A stretch of 64,000 bases of DNA from Methylomonas sp. UP202 (GTDB taxonomy: Bacteria > Pseudomonadota > Gammaproteobacteria > Methylococcales > Methylomonadaceae): the NCBI RefSeq assembly GCF_029910655.1, contig NZ_CP123897.1:5259547-5323546 (forward strand), in the 5' to 3' direction. The notes under the pieces are model-generated. The model had not been told where the DNA came from. It made no database searches and saw only the letters and a list, made by a program, of their open reading frames with translations. The translations under genes were made by a program, and so were the position numbers. This document shows, one piece after another, positions 15,789 through 24,677 of this stretch. Each line of letters opens with the position of its first letter. The stretch's first letter is position 1.

Positions 15789-15962
15789 TTAAAACCGGGA
15801 CATCGCTCGCGCTGGCTTGGCTTGTTGCAGATTGCTGGCTAACGCGGCGGCGCCGAACAAGGCCATGGATAACAGCCATTGCTCCAACACCAATCCAAAA
15901 ATGCCGGCTGAAAAGAACGCGCCGGTCGCGATATCTCTGTATAAAGAGTCGGCCTTTTTCAT
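15789..15962 (-). CDS. Small membrane protein (57 residues)
   Basis: A short frame starts at ATG 15962 with GGAG six bases upstream (15968-15971) and reads MKKADSLYRDIATGAFFSAG, then IFGLVLEQWLLSMALFGAAALASNLQQAK and a short basic tail. The two hydrophobic stretches (about residues 14-28 and 30-42) suggest a small inner-membrane protein. A strong minus-strand terminator at 15624-15658 supports a real transcript. I recognise no family. It overlaps a longer frame in another register whose protein is Arg/Ser-rich and unlikely to be real. Confidence 0.7.
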   Translation of the reverse strand: MKKADSLYRDIATGAFFSAGIFGLVLEQWLLSMALFGAAALASNLQQAKPARAMSRF

Positions 15963-16335
15963 TTCTGCTCCTAGACTGCATCGAGTCGGTTAGTGAAGTT
16001 GGTTTCACTTTAGGCCTGAGCGGATTTATTTACAATACGCATTTTTACAGATTTAAAATTTCCAAATAAGAAACAAAATTCTTCCCACAAGGACAGCCGC
16101 TCTTGTTACTATCTTTAGGATTGGCTGGAAACCGTCATTAACTTGTAAAGACGGCCGGGAATGGCGTCGCCGGCTGGGCGACGGCAAGCACGCTTACGAT
16201 GAAAGTCACCGGACGCCGCCACCCCGTCCGGTGTCGGAACGCCGTCGATCGCGGCTAAAGCCGCTCCTACGCCACAGACTTCCATTTTCCGGGGCGATGC
16301 GGCGTTTTCATGATCGTTAGATCAAGTTCTCGTGG
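15963..16335. other. Intergenic region
   Basis: It contains the promoter space of the small membrane protein and a short REP-like hairpin, GCGGCTAAAGCCGC (about 16253-16266). No gene is seen. Confidence 0.5.
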
Positions 16336-18822
16336 TCAATCCATACGCCGCAAAACCGTCAGTGGCGCTTGCCGCACCACGCCGCGCACGCCCCAGAATC
16401 CCGCCAAACCCACGCCCAGCATGCCAATCAACGGCAAAGCCAGCCACAGCGTCACGTTGGGTCGGTATTCGATCTGCATCACTCGGTTATACAAAGCAAA
16501 CAACACCGCTTCCGATGCGATCACAGCCAATACGCCGGCCGCTCCGCCCAGCACCGCAAACTCGATCCAATGGCCGCGCCGCAAAAAGCCGCGACCGGCA
16601 CCAAGCGTGCGCAGCAACGCGCTTTCCTGGATGCGCCGGTCCAAACTGGCGTAAACCGCCGCGAACAATACGGTAAACCCGGCGGCCAACGCGAAGTACA
16701 GCAAGACGTCGATGGCGCGGGTCAGTTGGGTCAAAATGGTTTTGAATTGCTTCAGCAACAAATCGACTTCCAGGATCGTCGTCGCCGGAAAGCGCTTGAC
16801 CAAGCCGGTCAGCAGCGCTTTTTGCGATTCGTCCAGATAAAAGCTGGTCATGTAGGTGGCCGGGAAGCCGGTCAGCGTGCCGGGCGAGAAAATCATGTAA
16901 AAATTCGGCTGCATCGTATCCCAGCGCACGCTGCGCAGATTGGCCACCGTCGCGGTCAAGCGCTCGCTGCCGACCGTGAAACTCAATCGGTCGCCGGGAT
17001 GAATCCCGAGATTGTCGGCCAGCTTTTGTTCGACCGATACCAGGCCGGGCGCCAAGCCCCGCCAGGCGTCGCCGGCGACGACCCGGTTATCCTCGGGCAA
17101 TTGCTCGGCCCAGGTCAGGCTCAGTTCGCGTTGGGTCGCCGCTTCGCCGGTGCTGTCCTTACTAACTCGGCGCTGCACCGCTTCTTGATTGATCTCGATT
17201 AGACGTCCCCGCACCACCGGGTAGAACGGGCTGGCGGCGATGCCGAGGCCGGTGATGTCCCCACTAAAACCGCCGACCTGGTCCGGCAGAATGTTAAGCG
17301 CAAAGTGGTTGGGCGCCTGGTCCGGCAACTGCTTTTGCCACTCGGCGATCAAATCGGACCGTACGGTAAAGCTCAAGGCCATTGCCGCCAGGGTCACGCC
17401 GAAGGCCAGGATTTGACCGATGCCGGCAGGGCCGTGACTGATCAGGCCGCGCAAGGCCATGCGCCAGCCTAGACTCATTGCCGGTAGCGCGCGGCGGGCG
17501 GCCCGCAGCAAGCCGTAGAGCAACAAGCCCAGCAGGGCCAAGGTCAGCGCGCCGATGCCGAGTATCGTCGCGGTCATTTTCCAATCGCCGGTATAGCGCC
17601 AGATCAACGCGCCGACCACGCTCAGCGCCAGCCCGTAAATCAACCAGCCGCTGGCCGGCATCGGTTCCAGATCGCGGCGCAATACCCGCAGCGGCGCGAC
17701 CCGGCGTAGCCGCAGCAGCGGCGGCAATGCAAAACCCAGCAGAATCGCCAGCCCGGTGGCGAAGCCGAAACCGACCGCCAGCCAGCCGGGATCGGCGACC
17801 CGTGCCGGCAACAAATCGCGCAGCATCAGAAACAAGCCGTGCTGGGCCAGCCAACCCAGCAGCGCGCCGCTGCCGCTGGTGACGATACCCAACATTAAAA
17901 ATTGCCCCAAGTACAGCGCCACGATTTCACCCTGCTTGCAGCCCAGACAGCGCAATAACGCGGTAGCGTTGAAATGCCGCTCGGTGTAGCGGCCGGCCGC
18001 CATCGCGATCGCGACGCCGGCGATTAAAATCACGACGACGCTGGACAGCCCCAGATAGCGCTCGGCCCGGCTCAACGCCGAATCCAGTTCCGGCCTGTCG
18101 TTACGCACGTCCAGCAGGCGTTGCGACGGGTTCAATTGCGGCTTCAGCCAGTCGCGGTAAGCGTTCAGCGCCGTCTCGTCGCCGCTGAATTGATACGCGA
18201 AGCGCACCCGGCTGCCCGGTTGAACCACGCCGGTCGCGGCGAGATCGGCCAGCGCCATCATCACTCGCGGCGAGAAACTGTACAGATCGCCGCGCCGATC
18301 CGGCTCGTAACCCAACACTCGAGTCACGGTCAGCACGGCCTCGCCGACGGTCAGCCGGGCGCCCGGTTCCAGTTTCAAAGCTTGCAGCACCCGCTTGTCG
18401 ACCCAAACGGTGCCGGGTTCCGGACCGGCGTGGACTTCGCTCAAATGATCGAACGCGCCGTCGCCGGTTTTCAGGTAGCCGCGCAACGGATAACCGCCGC
18501 CGGTCGCCTTGATCGAGGCCAACAACATCTCGCCGTTCTCCAGCAACATGCTCGGAAACTCGACGGTTTGCGATTGAGCCAAGCCCAGTTCGCCGGCCTT
18601 GCCCAGCCAGGCCGGATCGATCGCGGCCGGGCCGGCGACGGCTAGGTCGCCGGCCAGAAATTCGGCGGCCTGCAGCGTCATCGTGCGCTGCAGTCGGTCG
18701 GCGAACAGCGCAATCGCGGTCGAACTGGTCACCGCGATCAGCAAGGCCATCACCAACAGGGTCAATTCGCCGGAACGGCCGTCGCGCCACAGCATTTTCA
18801 TCGCCAAGCGAAAGCGCTTCAT
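16336..18822 (-). CDS. ybbP: FtsX-family ABC transporter permease (YbbP-like)
   Basis: This 828-residue inner-membrane protein has a first helix near residues 19-38, a large periplasmic domain, and two FtsX/MacB-type permease blocks (about 260-410 and 690-820) separated by a second large extracytoplasmic region. It pairs with the ATPase encoded immediately upstream; such MacB-like type VII ABC systems perform mechanotransmission rather than classical transport. ATG at 18822 is chosen because it overlaps the ATPase stop by 4 bases (ATGA). The order tesA-ybbA-ybbP, with tesA divergent, is conserved from E. coli. The exact substrate is unknown. Confidence 0.88.
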   Translation of the reverse strand: MKRFRLAMKMLWRDGRSGELTLLVMALLIAVTSSTAIALFADRLQRTMTLQAAEFLAGDLAVAGPAAIDPAWLGKAGELGLAQSQTVEFPSMLLENGEMLLASIKATGGGYPLRGYLKTGDGAFDHLSEVHAGPEPGTVWVDKRVLQALKLEPGARLTVGEAVLTVTRVLGYEPDRRGDLYSFSPRVMMALADLAATGVVQPGSRVRFAYQFSGDETALNAYRDWLKPQLNPSQRLLDVRNDRPELDSALSRAERYLGLSSVVVILIAGVAIAMAAGRYTERHFNATALLRCLGCKQGEIVALYLGQFLMLGIVTSGSGALLGWLAQHGLFLMLRDLLPARVADPGWLAVGFGFATGLAILLGFALPPLLRLRRVAPLRVLRRDLEPMPASGWLIYGLALSVVGALIWRYTGDWKMTATILGIGALTLALLGLLLYGLLRAARRALPAMSLGWRMALRGLISHGPAGIGQILAFGVTLAAMALSFTVRSDLIAEWQKQLPDQAPNHFALNILPDQVGGFSGDITGLGIAASPFYPVVRGRLIEINQEAVQRRVSKDSTGEAATQRELSLTWAEQLPEDNRVVAGDAWRGLAPGLVSVEQKLADNLGIHPGDRLSFTVGSERLTATVANLRSVRWDTMQPNFYMIFSPGTLTGFPATYMTSFYLDESQKALLTGLVKRFPATTILEVDLLLKQFKTILTQLTRAIDVLLYFALAAGFTVLFAAVYASLDRRIQESALLRTLGAGRGFLRRGHWIEFAVLGGAAGVLAVIASEAVLFALYNRVMQIEYRPNVTLWLALPLIGMLGVGLAGFWGVRGVVRQAPLTVLRRMD

Positions 18823-19505
18823 ACGATGCTCCCGGCTTCCAGCCGTATCGTGCGCTGGCAACGCGCCGCCAAGCTCATGTCGTGGGTTACCAGAATCAGG
18901 GTCGTGTGTAATTCCTGGTTCAATTCGAATAATAATTCGACGATGTGCGCGCCGGTGTTGCTGTCCAGATTGCCGGTCGGCTCGTCGGCGAACAAAATCG
19001 CCGGCCGGCCGACGAAGGCTCGCGCCAACGCAACGCGTTGCTGTTCGCCGCCGGACAGTTGCCTAGGCGTATGTTGCAGCCGCTTACCTAGGCCGACCCG
19101 CTCCAGCAAGGTGCGGGCGGCCGGTTCGGCGTTCGCGTTCCCGGCCAGCTCCAACGGCAGCATGACGTTTTCCAGCGCGGTCAAGGCAGGCAGCAATTGG
19201 AAGGACTGGAACACGAATCCGACCAACTCGTTGCGCAGCGCGGCCCGGCCGTCTTCGTTCATTTGGGTCAAATCGCGGCCGGCAACGATCACCGAGCCGC
19301 TACTCGGGGTGTCCAGCCCGGCCAGCAGACTCAACAGCGTGGACTTGCCCGATCCGGATTCGCCGACGATCGCGATGCTTTCGCCCCGCTTGATGATTAA
19401 ATTCACCGATGCCAAGATATGCAAATCCCCATCCGAGGTGGGAACGGTTTTGCCGAGACCTTCGGCGACAATGACAGGTAGAGCGGCTGTGCGATTAATT
19501 GACAT
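18819..19505 (-). CDS. ybbA: ABC transporter ATP-binding protein (YbbA-like)
   Basis: This 228-residue ABC ATPase has Walker A GESGSGKST (48-56), signature LSGGEQQR (about 145-152), Walker B ILFADEP (about 165-171) and a switch His in LVTHD. It belongs to the LolD/MacB-like group and should power the YbbP-like permease. Its start codon (19503-19505) overlaps the start codon of the divergent tesA gene (19504), so the two genes' upstream signals lie inside each other's coding sequence. The first ~20 residues precede the nucleotide-binding fold, and a slightly later start is possible. Confidence 0.92.
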   Translation of the reverse strand: MSINRTAALPVIVAEGLGKTVPTSDGDLHILASVNLIIKRGESIAIVGESGSGKSTLLSLLAGLDTPSSGSVIVAGRDLTQMNEDGRAALRNELVGFVFQSFQLLPALTALENVMLPLELAGNANAEPAARTLLERVGLGKRLQHTPRQLSGGEQQRVALARAFVGRPAILFADEPTGNLDSNTGAHIVELLFELNQELHTTLILVTHDMSLAARCQRTIRLEAGSIV

Positions 19506-20106
19506 GACTGGAATGGTCCTTGCGATGGTATTAAGTGTGGCACCCGCCGGGGCCGCGGCTAAGACGATCGTGGTGTTGGGAGACAGTATTAGTGCCGGTT
19601 ACGGCATCGAAGTTCAGCTCGGCTGGGTCGCGCTGCTGCAAAAAAAACTGGTCGACGCCGGCAGCCCCCATGCGGTATTCAACGAGAGTATCAGCGGCGA
19701 CACATCGGCCGGCGGCTTGGCGCGTTTGGAGTCGATCTTGGCGCGTCACAAGCCCGATGTCGTGGTGCTGGAGTTGGGCGCCAACGATGGCTTGCGCGGC
19801 CTGTCGCCGCAAGAAATGAAGCGTAATCTGACCGAAATCGTCAACCGCTCGCGACACATTGGCGCTGAAGTGTTGTTGCTGGCGATGAAGATTCCCCCCA
19901 ATTACGGCAAACGCTATATCGAGATGTTCTACGAAGTTTATCCGCAATTAGCTGGCGAGCTACGGTTGGCATGGGTGCCGTTCATTTTGGAAGACATTGC
20001 GCTGAAACCGGAACTGATGCAGGCCGACGGCCTGCATCCCAACGCCGACGCGCAACCGGCGCTGGTCGAGAAAATTTGGCCGTCCTTGCTTCCGTTGCTG
20101 AAATAG
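19504..20106 (+). CDS. tesA: Multifunctional acyl-CoA thioesterase/lysophospholipase/esterase TesA
   Basis: This 200-residue SGNH/GDSL hydrolase has an N-terminal signal peptide (MTGMVLAMVLSVAPAGAAA) that places it in the periplasm. The blocks are VVLGDSISAGYG with the catalytic serine, the oxyanion Gly in SGDTSAGG, GANDG, and DGLHPN with the catalytic Asp and His. TesA-type enzymes hydrolyse thioesters, esters and lysophospholipids. It is divergent from the ybbA-like gene, as in E. coli. Three ATG codons (19504, 19513, 19525) could start it; the first gives the fullest signal peptide but overlaps the divergent start codon. Confidence 0.93.
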   Translation: MTGMVLAMVLSVAPAGAAAKTIVVLGDSISAGYGIEVQLGWVALLQKKLVDAGSPHAVFNESISGDTSAGGLARLESILARHKPDVVVLELGANDGLRGLSPQEMKRNLTEIVNRSRHIGAEVLLLAMKIPPNYGKRYIEMFYEVYPQLAGELRLAWVPFILEDIALKPELMQADGLHPNADAQPALVEKIWPSLLPLLK

Positions 20107-20112
20107 CCGCCG

Positions 20113-21144
20113 TCAACCGGCGATGAACGGCGACTTCCAATCGCCGGAACGGTAACGTTCCAGATTGTCGCGAAATACCCCGGCGCCGCGGTATTCCCAA
20201 TAGCCGGACAATTGGCCGAGGTTGTTGCAAAAACTGCGGACCATGACGATGACCGGCACGTAAAACCAATAGCTCGGCCGCAAGTCGGGGTTGTTGCGCT
20301 TTAAGGTGGTGATGACCGGATTGACCAGCGTGAAAAACATGAAGCTCAGTACCGCCATCGCGATCAACCAAAAACCGAAGAAACCGAAGCCCAGCAGCAG
20401 CGCCAGCATCCAGATCACGTGGTTGCGCAAGTGATAGAACACCGTTTTCAAGTCGGTTTGGCCAATCCGCCCGGTCCCCTTGCCGTACAAATAATATTGC
20501 TTGGCGAGTTTTTTCAGATTCGGTCGTGGGCGCCAGGAAATCACCGCTTCCGGCGCTACCGCCACCTTGCAGCCCAAGGCTTTGGCACGCTGGGCGAATA
20601 AGGTGTCTTCGGCGGTGTACAGCCATTCCGGATAACCGCCGGCCGCCAGCCAGACGCTTTTGCGGAATGCCGAATTCCGGCCGTGAAACACCCGTTCCGC
20701 CTCGTTGGCGGCGTTGCCCGACGTGGATAGTTTGCCGGCGAAGAACTCGAAGTCGTTGACGCTTTCGACATTCCTGACCCCGGTCACGGCGCCGTAGTTC
20801 GGGTCGTTCAGCAAGGGTTGCACCAGCGCGGCCAGCCAGCCGTCCACAGGCCGGCAACCGCCGTCGGTGACGGCGACAATATCGCAATGGCTGCGGGCGA
20901 TCGCGATATTGCGGCCCTGGGCAATATTGACGCCCGGCTCGACAAAGAACTTAACGTTGCGATGTTCGGCCGCGTAAGCGTTCAGCACGTCCAATGTACC
21001 GTCGCTGGAGCCGCCGTCGACGATGACGATTTCATCGGGGCGCAAGCTTTGCCGCAAGAAAGCGTCCAGCAATTGCCGAATGCTTTCGCGTTCGTTTAAC
21101 ACCGTGGAAATGATGGCTATAGTTGGTCTTTGCATGGGCTGCAC
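20113..21144 (-). CDS. Glycosyltransferase family 2, membrane-associated
   Basis: This 343-residue protein has an N-terminal GT-A domain. TIAIISTVLNERESI is the nucleotide-binding start, VDGGSSDGTLDVL and AVTDGGCRPVDGW carry the acidic metal/sugar-nucleotide residues, and ED in TAEDTLFAQR is the likely catalytic region. Two hydrophobic segments near 240-285 anchor it to the inner membrane. It probably adds a sugar to a lipid-linked or surface glycan. Its convergent end lies 6 bases from tesA. Start: GTG at 21144 has AAGG 7 bases upstream, while an ATG at 21135 lacks a good site. Confidence 0.88.
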   Translation of the reverse strand: MQPMQRPTIAIISTVLNERESIRQLLDAFLRQSLRPDEIVIVDGGSSDGTLDVLNAYAAEHRNVKFFVEPGVNIAQGRNIAIARSHCDIVAVTDGGCRPVDGWLAALVQPLLNDPNYGAVTGVRNVESVNDFEFFAGKLSTSGNAANEAERVFHGRNSAFRKSVWLAAGGYPEWLYTAEDTLFAQRAKALGCKVAVAPEAVISWRPRPNLKKLAKQYYLYGKGTGRIGQTDLKTVFYHLRNHVIWMLALLLGFGFFGFWLIAMAVLSFMFFTLVNPVITTLKRNNPDLRPSYWFYVPVIVMVRSFCNNLGQLSGYWEYRGAGVFRDNLERYRSGDWKSPFIAG

Positions 21145-21180
21145 ACTTACCTTTTGGGGTTGATCGGAGCGACTCCGCCG

Positions 21181-22269
21181 CTACAAAGGATTGTCGAAAT
21201 AGTCGCCGTCGAGTCCGCTACGATACCAAGCTTCCGTTACGGCGGCGGGTAACGGCGGCTCGCTAAAAACATGGTAACGATTGCCCTGCGACGGCAGGGC
21301 CTCGTAACCCAGGTCGCGAAACACCGACGTCAGCCAGGGCGCCGCGACCTCCAGGTTGATCCAGGTCATACCGATTTCCCGCCAGTAGGCATATAGGCGA
21401 TAAAGCAAGGCCGGCAGGGCTTCGCTGTCGTCGAGCCGGTAAAACACATCGCGCAACACCGCCATGTCGATCCCGTCGCCGAAGGCTTGCCGGTGCCAGA
21501 CGGCGTAAGCTCTCAATCGCCCGCTAGCGTCGCGCAAACCCATTAGTTTCAACGGACAAGTCGGAAAATCGAATATACGCCAATTCAAATACCGGCTGCT
21601 TCTTTCCAGACAGGAGACATAGCCGCCGCGTGCCTGGTTCCACAATACGTCGTACTCGTCGCCGCAACGGGTTTCCTCGGTCAGATTGAAGCCGGCGCGG
21701 CGCAGTTTGGCATCGCGAAGCAATAGACTCAAATCGAACAGCGAGCCGATGATTCGGCCGGCCGAAGTGCCGACCCGTTTTTGCCACGAGGCCTTGAAGC
21801 TGCTCCGCAAGCGGAAAAAATCGTTGCTGTCGCCGCCGATCGCCGCGTACCCGAGTTTCCGGTAAGCTTTTTGGGTAACGACGCCGGCCGAGGTACTGCT
21901 GGTCATAGCCGCGAAATGTCGGCATTGATCGATCAGCTCGGTCCCTATACCGCGACCGCGATAGGTCGAATCGACACTGGTGTTGGCGGCAAAGGCGATA
22001 ACGGTCGATTGGCCGTCCAGCCACCACGGCTGGGCGAAGATGGCCCGAAATCCGATCAGTTTGCCCTGGTCCCGGACGCCGACGCCGATGCCTGGAAAAG
22101 CGGCCTGCCACGGGTTGTTGAGAATTCGGCGCTCCAACCAATCGCCGACGCATTCCGGCGTTTGCTGAAACTCGGTAAAACTGTTCAATACCACCTGAAT
22201 GCAGTCCGGAATATCGGCCGGACCGATGAATGAATAGCTGAAATTGTCTGCCTGATCGGGCTTGGACAT
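21181..22269 (-). CDS. GNAT-family N-acetyltransferase (two-domain)
   Basis: This 362-residue protein has an N-terminal GNAT domain (about 1-150) with the acetyl-CoA loop YRGRGIGTELID and flanking strands AANTSVDSTYRG and GVVTQKAYRKLGY. The C-terminal half is a second, less conserved GNAT-like fold. The length resembles double-GNAT enzymes that act on amino sugars or peptides. It lies 36 bases upstream of the glycosyltransferase on the same strand, so both may act on the same surface glycan. ATG at 22269 follows a GAGA-containing ribosome-binding site. Confidence 0.82.
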   Translation of the reverse strand: MSKPDQADNFSYSFIGPADIPDCIQVVLNSFTEFQQTPECVGDWLERRILNNPWQAAFPGIGVGVRDQGKLIGFRAIFAQPWWLDGQSTVIAFAANTSVDSTYRGRGIGTELIDQCRHFAAMTSSTSAGVVTQKAYRKLGYAAIGGDSNDFFRLRSSFKASWQKRVGTSAGRIIGSLFDLSLLLRDAKLRRAGFNLTEETRCGDEYDVLWNQARGGYVSCLERSSRYLNWRIFDFPTCPLKLMGLRDASGRLRAYAVWHRQAFGDGIDMAVLRDVFYRLDDSEALPALLYRLYAYWREIGMTWINLEVAAPWLTSVFRDLGYEALPSQGNRYHVFSEPPLPAAVTEAWYRSGLDGDYFDNPL

Positions 22270-22395
22270 GGAGATTCTCTAAAACTGGACGGAAAACGCG
22301 GCGGCCCAAGGCTCGCGCGCTACCCGGCAATCATAGTAGAAGCCCGGCGGCTTTGCCAGCGCCGGCGCCGCCAGTCCTTAAGTCCGGCTCTCCAT

Positions 22396-22839
22396 TCAAG
22401 CTCGCGCTAATCGCTTGCCGACGGCCGCCCGTTTTTGTAAGCCCAGTAAAGTCAGCATGCCGCTTAAAAACAGCCAGGCGGCCGACGGCAACGCGCCTTT
22501 TAGATCGATAGACCGTGTCTCGTCGACGATCGGTTGAAACACGCTATTCAGTAACAGGGAAAAGTCGATGTCGATACTGCTAGTACTGACGCTACCGATT
22601 GCCGTGATCGCGCCGCCCAAGGTTTGCTCGGCTTCGAATCGAACTTGTTCGAAAACCGCTTCCGCTAAATCCCGAGCGGCGCCGACGCTAAGCGGCGCGG
22701 CGTCGGCGGCAAGCGCGGCGCCGCCTAAACCGATGCTTTCGTTACCGTTGGCCGGCGTGAGATTGGCCGCTAAACCCGCGTCCGCCCATAATGGACAGAC
22801 TAACAAAATAACAGTCGAAAACCGCGTGATGCTCTCCAT
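22396..22839 (-). CDS. Secreted protein with VPLPA/PEP-CTERM-type sorting tail
   Basis: This 147-residue protein has a signal peptide (about residues 1-25, ITRFSTVILLVCPLWADAG) and a C-terminal LPSAAWLFLSGMLTLLGL helix followed by basic KR. That is the tripartite sorting signal of VPLPA/PEP-CTERM proteins, processed by exosortase in organisms making extracellular polysaccharide. The mature part (~90 residues) is low in recognisable motifs and rich in Ala, Ser and Asp. Start: ATG at 22839 with AGGGAG 6 bases upstream. It sits near a glycosyltransferase and acetyltransferase, in keeping with surface-matrix biology. Confidence 0.75.
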   Translation of the reverse strand: MESITRFSTVILLVCPLWADAGLAANLTPANGNESIGLGGAALAADAAPLSVGAARDLAEAVFEQVRFEAEQTLGGAITAIGSVSTSSIDIDFSLLLNSVFQPIVDETRSIDLKGALPSAAWLFLSGMLTLLGLQKRAAVGKRLARA

Positions 22840-23243
22840 ATAAACTCCCTATCAATATTCCAAAACCGATGGCTCGTGTGTTTCCCCTTCGAACCCGCGC
22901 GATCGGCCGCTTCAACAAGCCGGACTCAGGCGACCGTCATCCCGATCAGTAGTTTAGCAACTAACACGCCAGATGCCAGTCTCGATGGCCCATTTTTTTC
23001 AGGCTTACCGTGGCTTCCGGCGAACTGGCTCCAGGACTCGCCGTGACGAATGCTGGATTGCCGACAAATATTGCCTGGCACTTGTTGCACATACAACAAT
23101 TCGGTCGGCGCCGACATTGATCGCCGCGAAGGTCCGCCCCGGCACGTCCCGAATCTCAGGGAAATCCCTCAGGGAAATACGGTTGAAAGATCGGCGCAAC
23201 TTGCTACAGTAGCCGGCAGGTCGCCAACTCAAGGACTGCCGCC
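22840..23243. other. Intergenic region upstream of pyruvate carboxylase
   Basis: No credible gene is seen. It should contain the promoter of the pycAB operon and that of the VPLPA-CTERM gene on the other strand. A small direct duplication occurs near 23153-23180 (GGGAAATCCCTCAGGGAAATA). Confidence 0.5.
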
Positions 23244-24662
23244 ATGCTACGCAAAATCCTGATCGCCAATCGCGGCGAAATCGCGGTGCGGATCATTCGC
23301 GCCTGCGCCGAAATGGGTATCCGCTCGGCGGCGGTCTATACCGAGGCCGACCGGTTTGCATTGCACGTCAAGAAGGCCGACGAGTCGTATTGCATCGGCA
23401 GCGAGCCGGTCGCCGGCTATCTCAATATCTATGGTTTGGTCGATCTGGCGCTACGCACCGGTTGCGATGCCATCCATCCCGGCTACGGATTTCTGTCGGA
23501 AAACGCGCTGTTCGCGACCGCCTGCCAGGAACGCGGCCTGGTCTTCATCGGCCCGTCCGCCGAAGTGATCCGCAAGATGGGCGACAAGACCGAAGCTCGC
23601 GCGGCGATGCGGGCCGCCGGCCTGCCGGTCACGCCCGGCAGCGACGGCAACGTGGCCGATGTGGAACAGGCGTTGCAAGTGGCGGACGCGATCGGTTATC
23701 CGGTGATGCTGAAAGCCACTTCCGGCGGCGGCGGGCGCGGCATCCGCCGCTGTGACCATGCCGACGAACTGCGTCAGCAGTATCCGCGGGTGATTTCCGA
23801 AGCCGGCAAGGCCTTCGGCAGCGCCGAAGTGTTTTTGGAAAAATGCATCGTCGATCCGCTGCATATCGAGGTGCAAGTCCTGGCCGACCAATTCGGCAAT
23901 ACCATCCATCTCTACGAGCGCGATTGCTCGATTCAGCGCCGCAACCAGAAGCTGATCGAAATCGCCCCGTCGCCGCAACTCGACGAAGCCCAGCGCCAGT
24001 ATCTGGGCGGTCTGGCGGTGATGGCGGCCAAGGCGGTCGGCTATACCAACGCCGGCACCGTCGAATTTTTGCTGGATCGCGACGGCCGCTTCTACTTCAT
24101 GGAAATGAATACCCGCGTCCAGGTCGAACACACCATCACCGAGACCATCACCGGCGTCGATATCGTCGAAGAGCAGATTCGCGTCGCCGCCGGTTTGCCG
24201 TTGCGCTTCCGCCAGGAAGAGATCGTTCGGCGCGGCTATGCGATTCAATTCCGGGTGAACGCCGAAGACCCGCAGAACAGCTTTCTGCCCAGCTTCGGCC
24301 ATATTTCCCGCTACTATGCGCCGGGCGGGCCGGGCGTGCGCACCGACACCGCGATTTATACCGGTTACGAAGTGCCGCCGTTTTTCGATTCGATGTTGGC
24401 CAAGGTCATCGTCAGTGCCATGACCTGGGAAGACGCGCTCAATCGCGGCGAACGGGCGTTGCGCGACATGGGCTTGTTCGGCATCAAGACCACGATCCCT
24501 TATTACCTGGAAATCCTGCGTCATCCGGATTTTCGGCGCGGCCGCTTCAATACCGGTTTCGTCGAGGCGCATCCGGAATTGGTCAATTACTCCAACAAAC
24601 CCCGCCCGGAAATTCTCGCCAGCGTGCTGGCGGCGGTGGTTGCGTCCCACACCGGCTTGTAA
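23244..24662 (+). CDS. pycA: Biotin carboxylase subunit (pyruvate carboxylase subunit A / AccC-like)
   Basis: This 472-residue ATP-grasp biotin carboxylase carboxylates biotin on the partner protein using ATP and bicarbonate. The N-terminal domain has KILIANRGEIAVRI and HPGYGFLSEN, the ATP-grasp Gly-rich loop is GGGGRGIRR (about 167-175), and the catalytic EMNTRVQVEHTITE with its essential Arg is near 285-298. The C-terminal domain follows. The next gene encodes the carboxyltransferase-biotin carrier chain 15 bases downstream, so this is the PycA half of a two-chain pyruvate carboxylase rather than AccC. It supplies oxaloacetate (anaplerosis). Confidence 0.92.
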   Translation: MLRKILIANRGEIAVRIIRACAEMGIRSAAVYTEADRFALHVKKADESYCIGSEPVAGYLNIYGLVDLALRTGCDAIHPGYGFLSENALFATACQERGLVFIGPSAEVIRKMGDKTEARAAMRAAGLPVTPGSDGNVADVEQALQVADAIGYPVMLKATSGGGGRGIRRCDHADELRQQYPRVISEAGKAFGSAEVFLEKCIVDPLHIEVQVLADQFGNTIHLYERDCSIQRRNQKLIEIAPSPQLDEAQRQYLGGLAVMAAKAVGYTNAGTVEFLLDRDGRFYFMEMNTRVQVEHTITETITGVDIVEEQIRVAAGLPLRFRQEEIVRRGYAIQFRVNAEDPQNSFLPSFGHISRYYAPGGPGVRTDTAIYTGYEVPPFFDSMLAKVIVSAMTWEDALNRGERALRDMGLFGIKTTIPYYLEILRHPDFRRGRFNTGFVEAHPELVNYSNKPRPEILASVLAAVVASHTGL

Positions 24663-24677
24663 GCCGAGGAACTAGCG

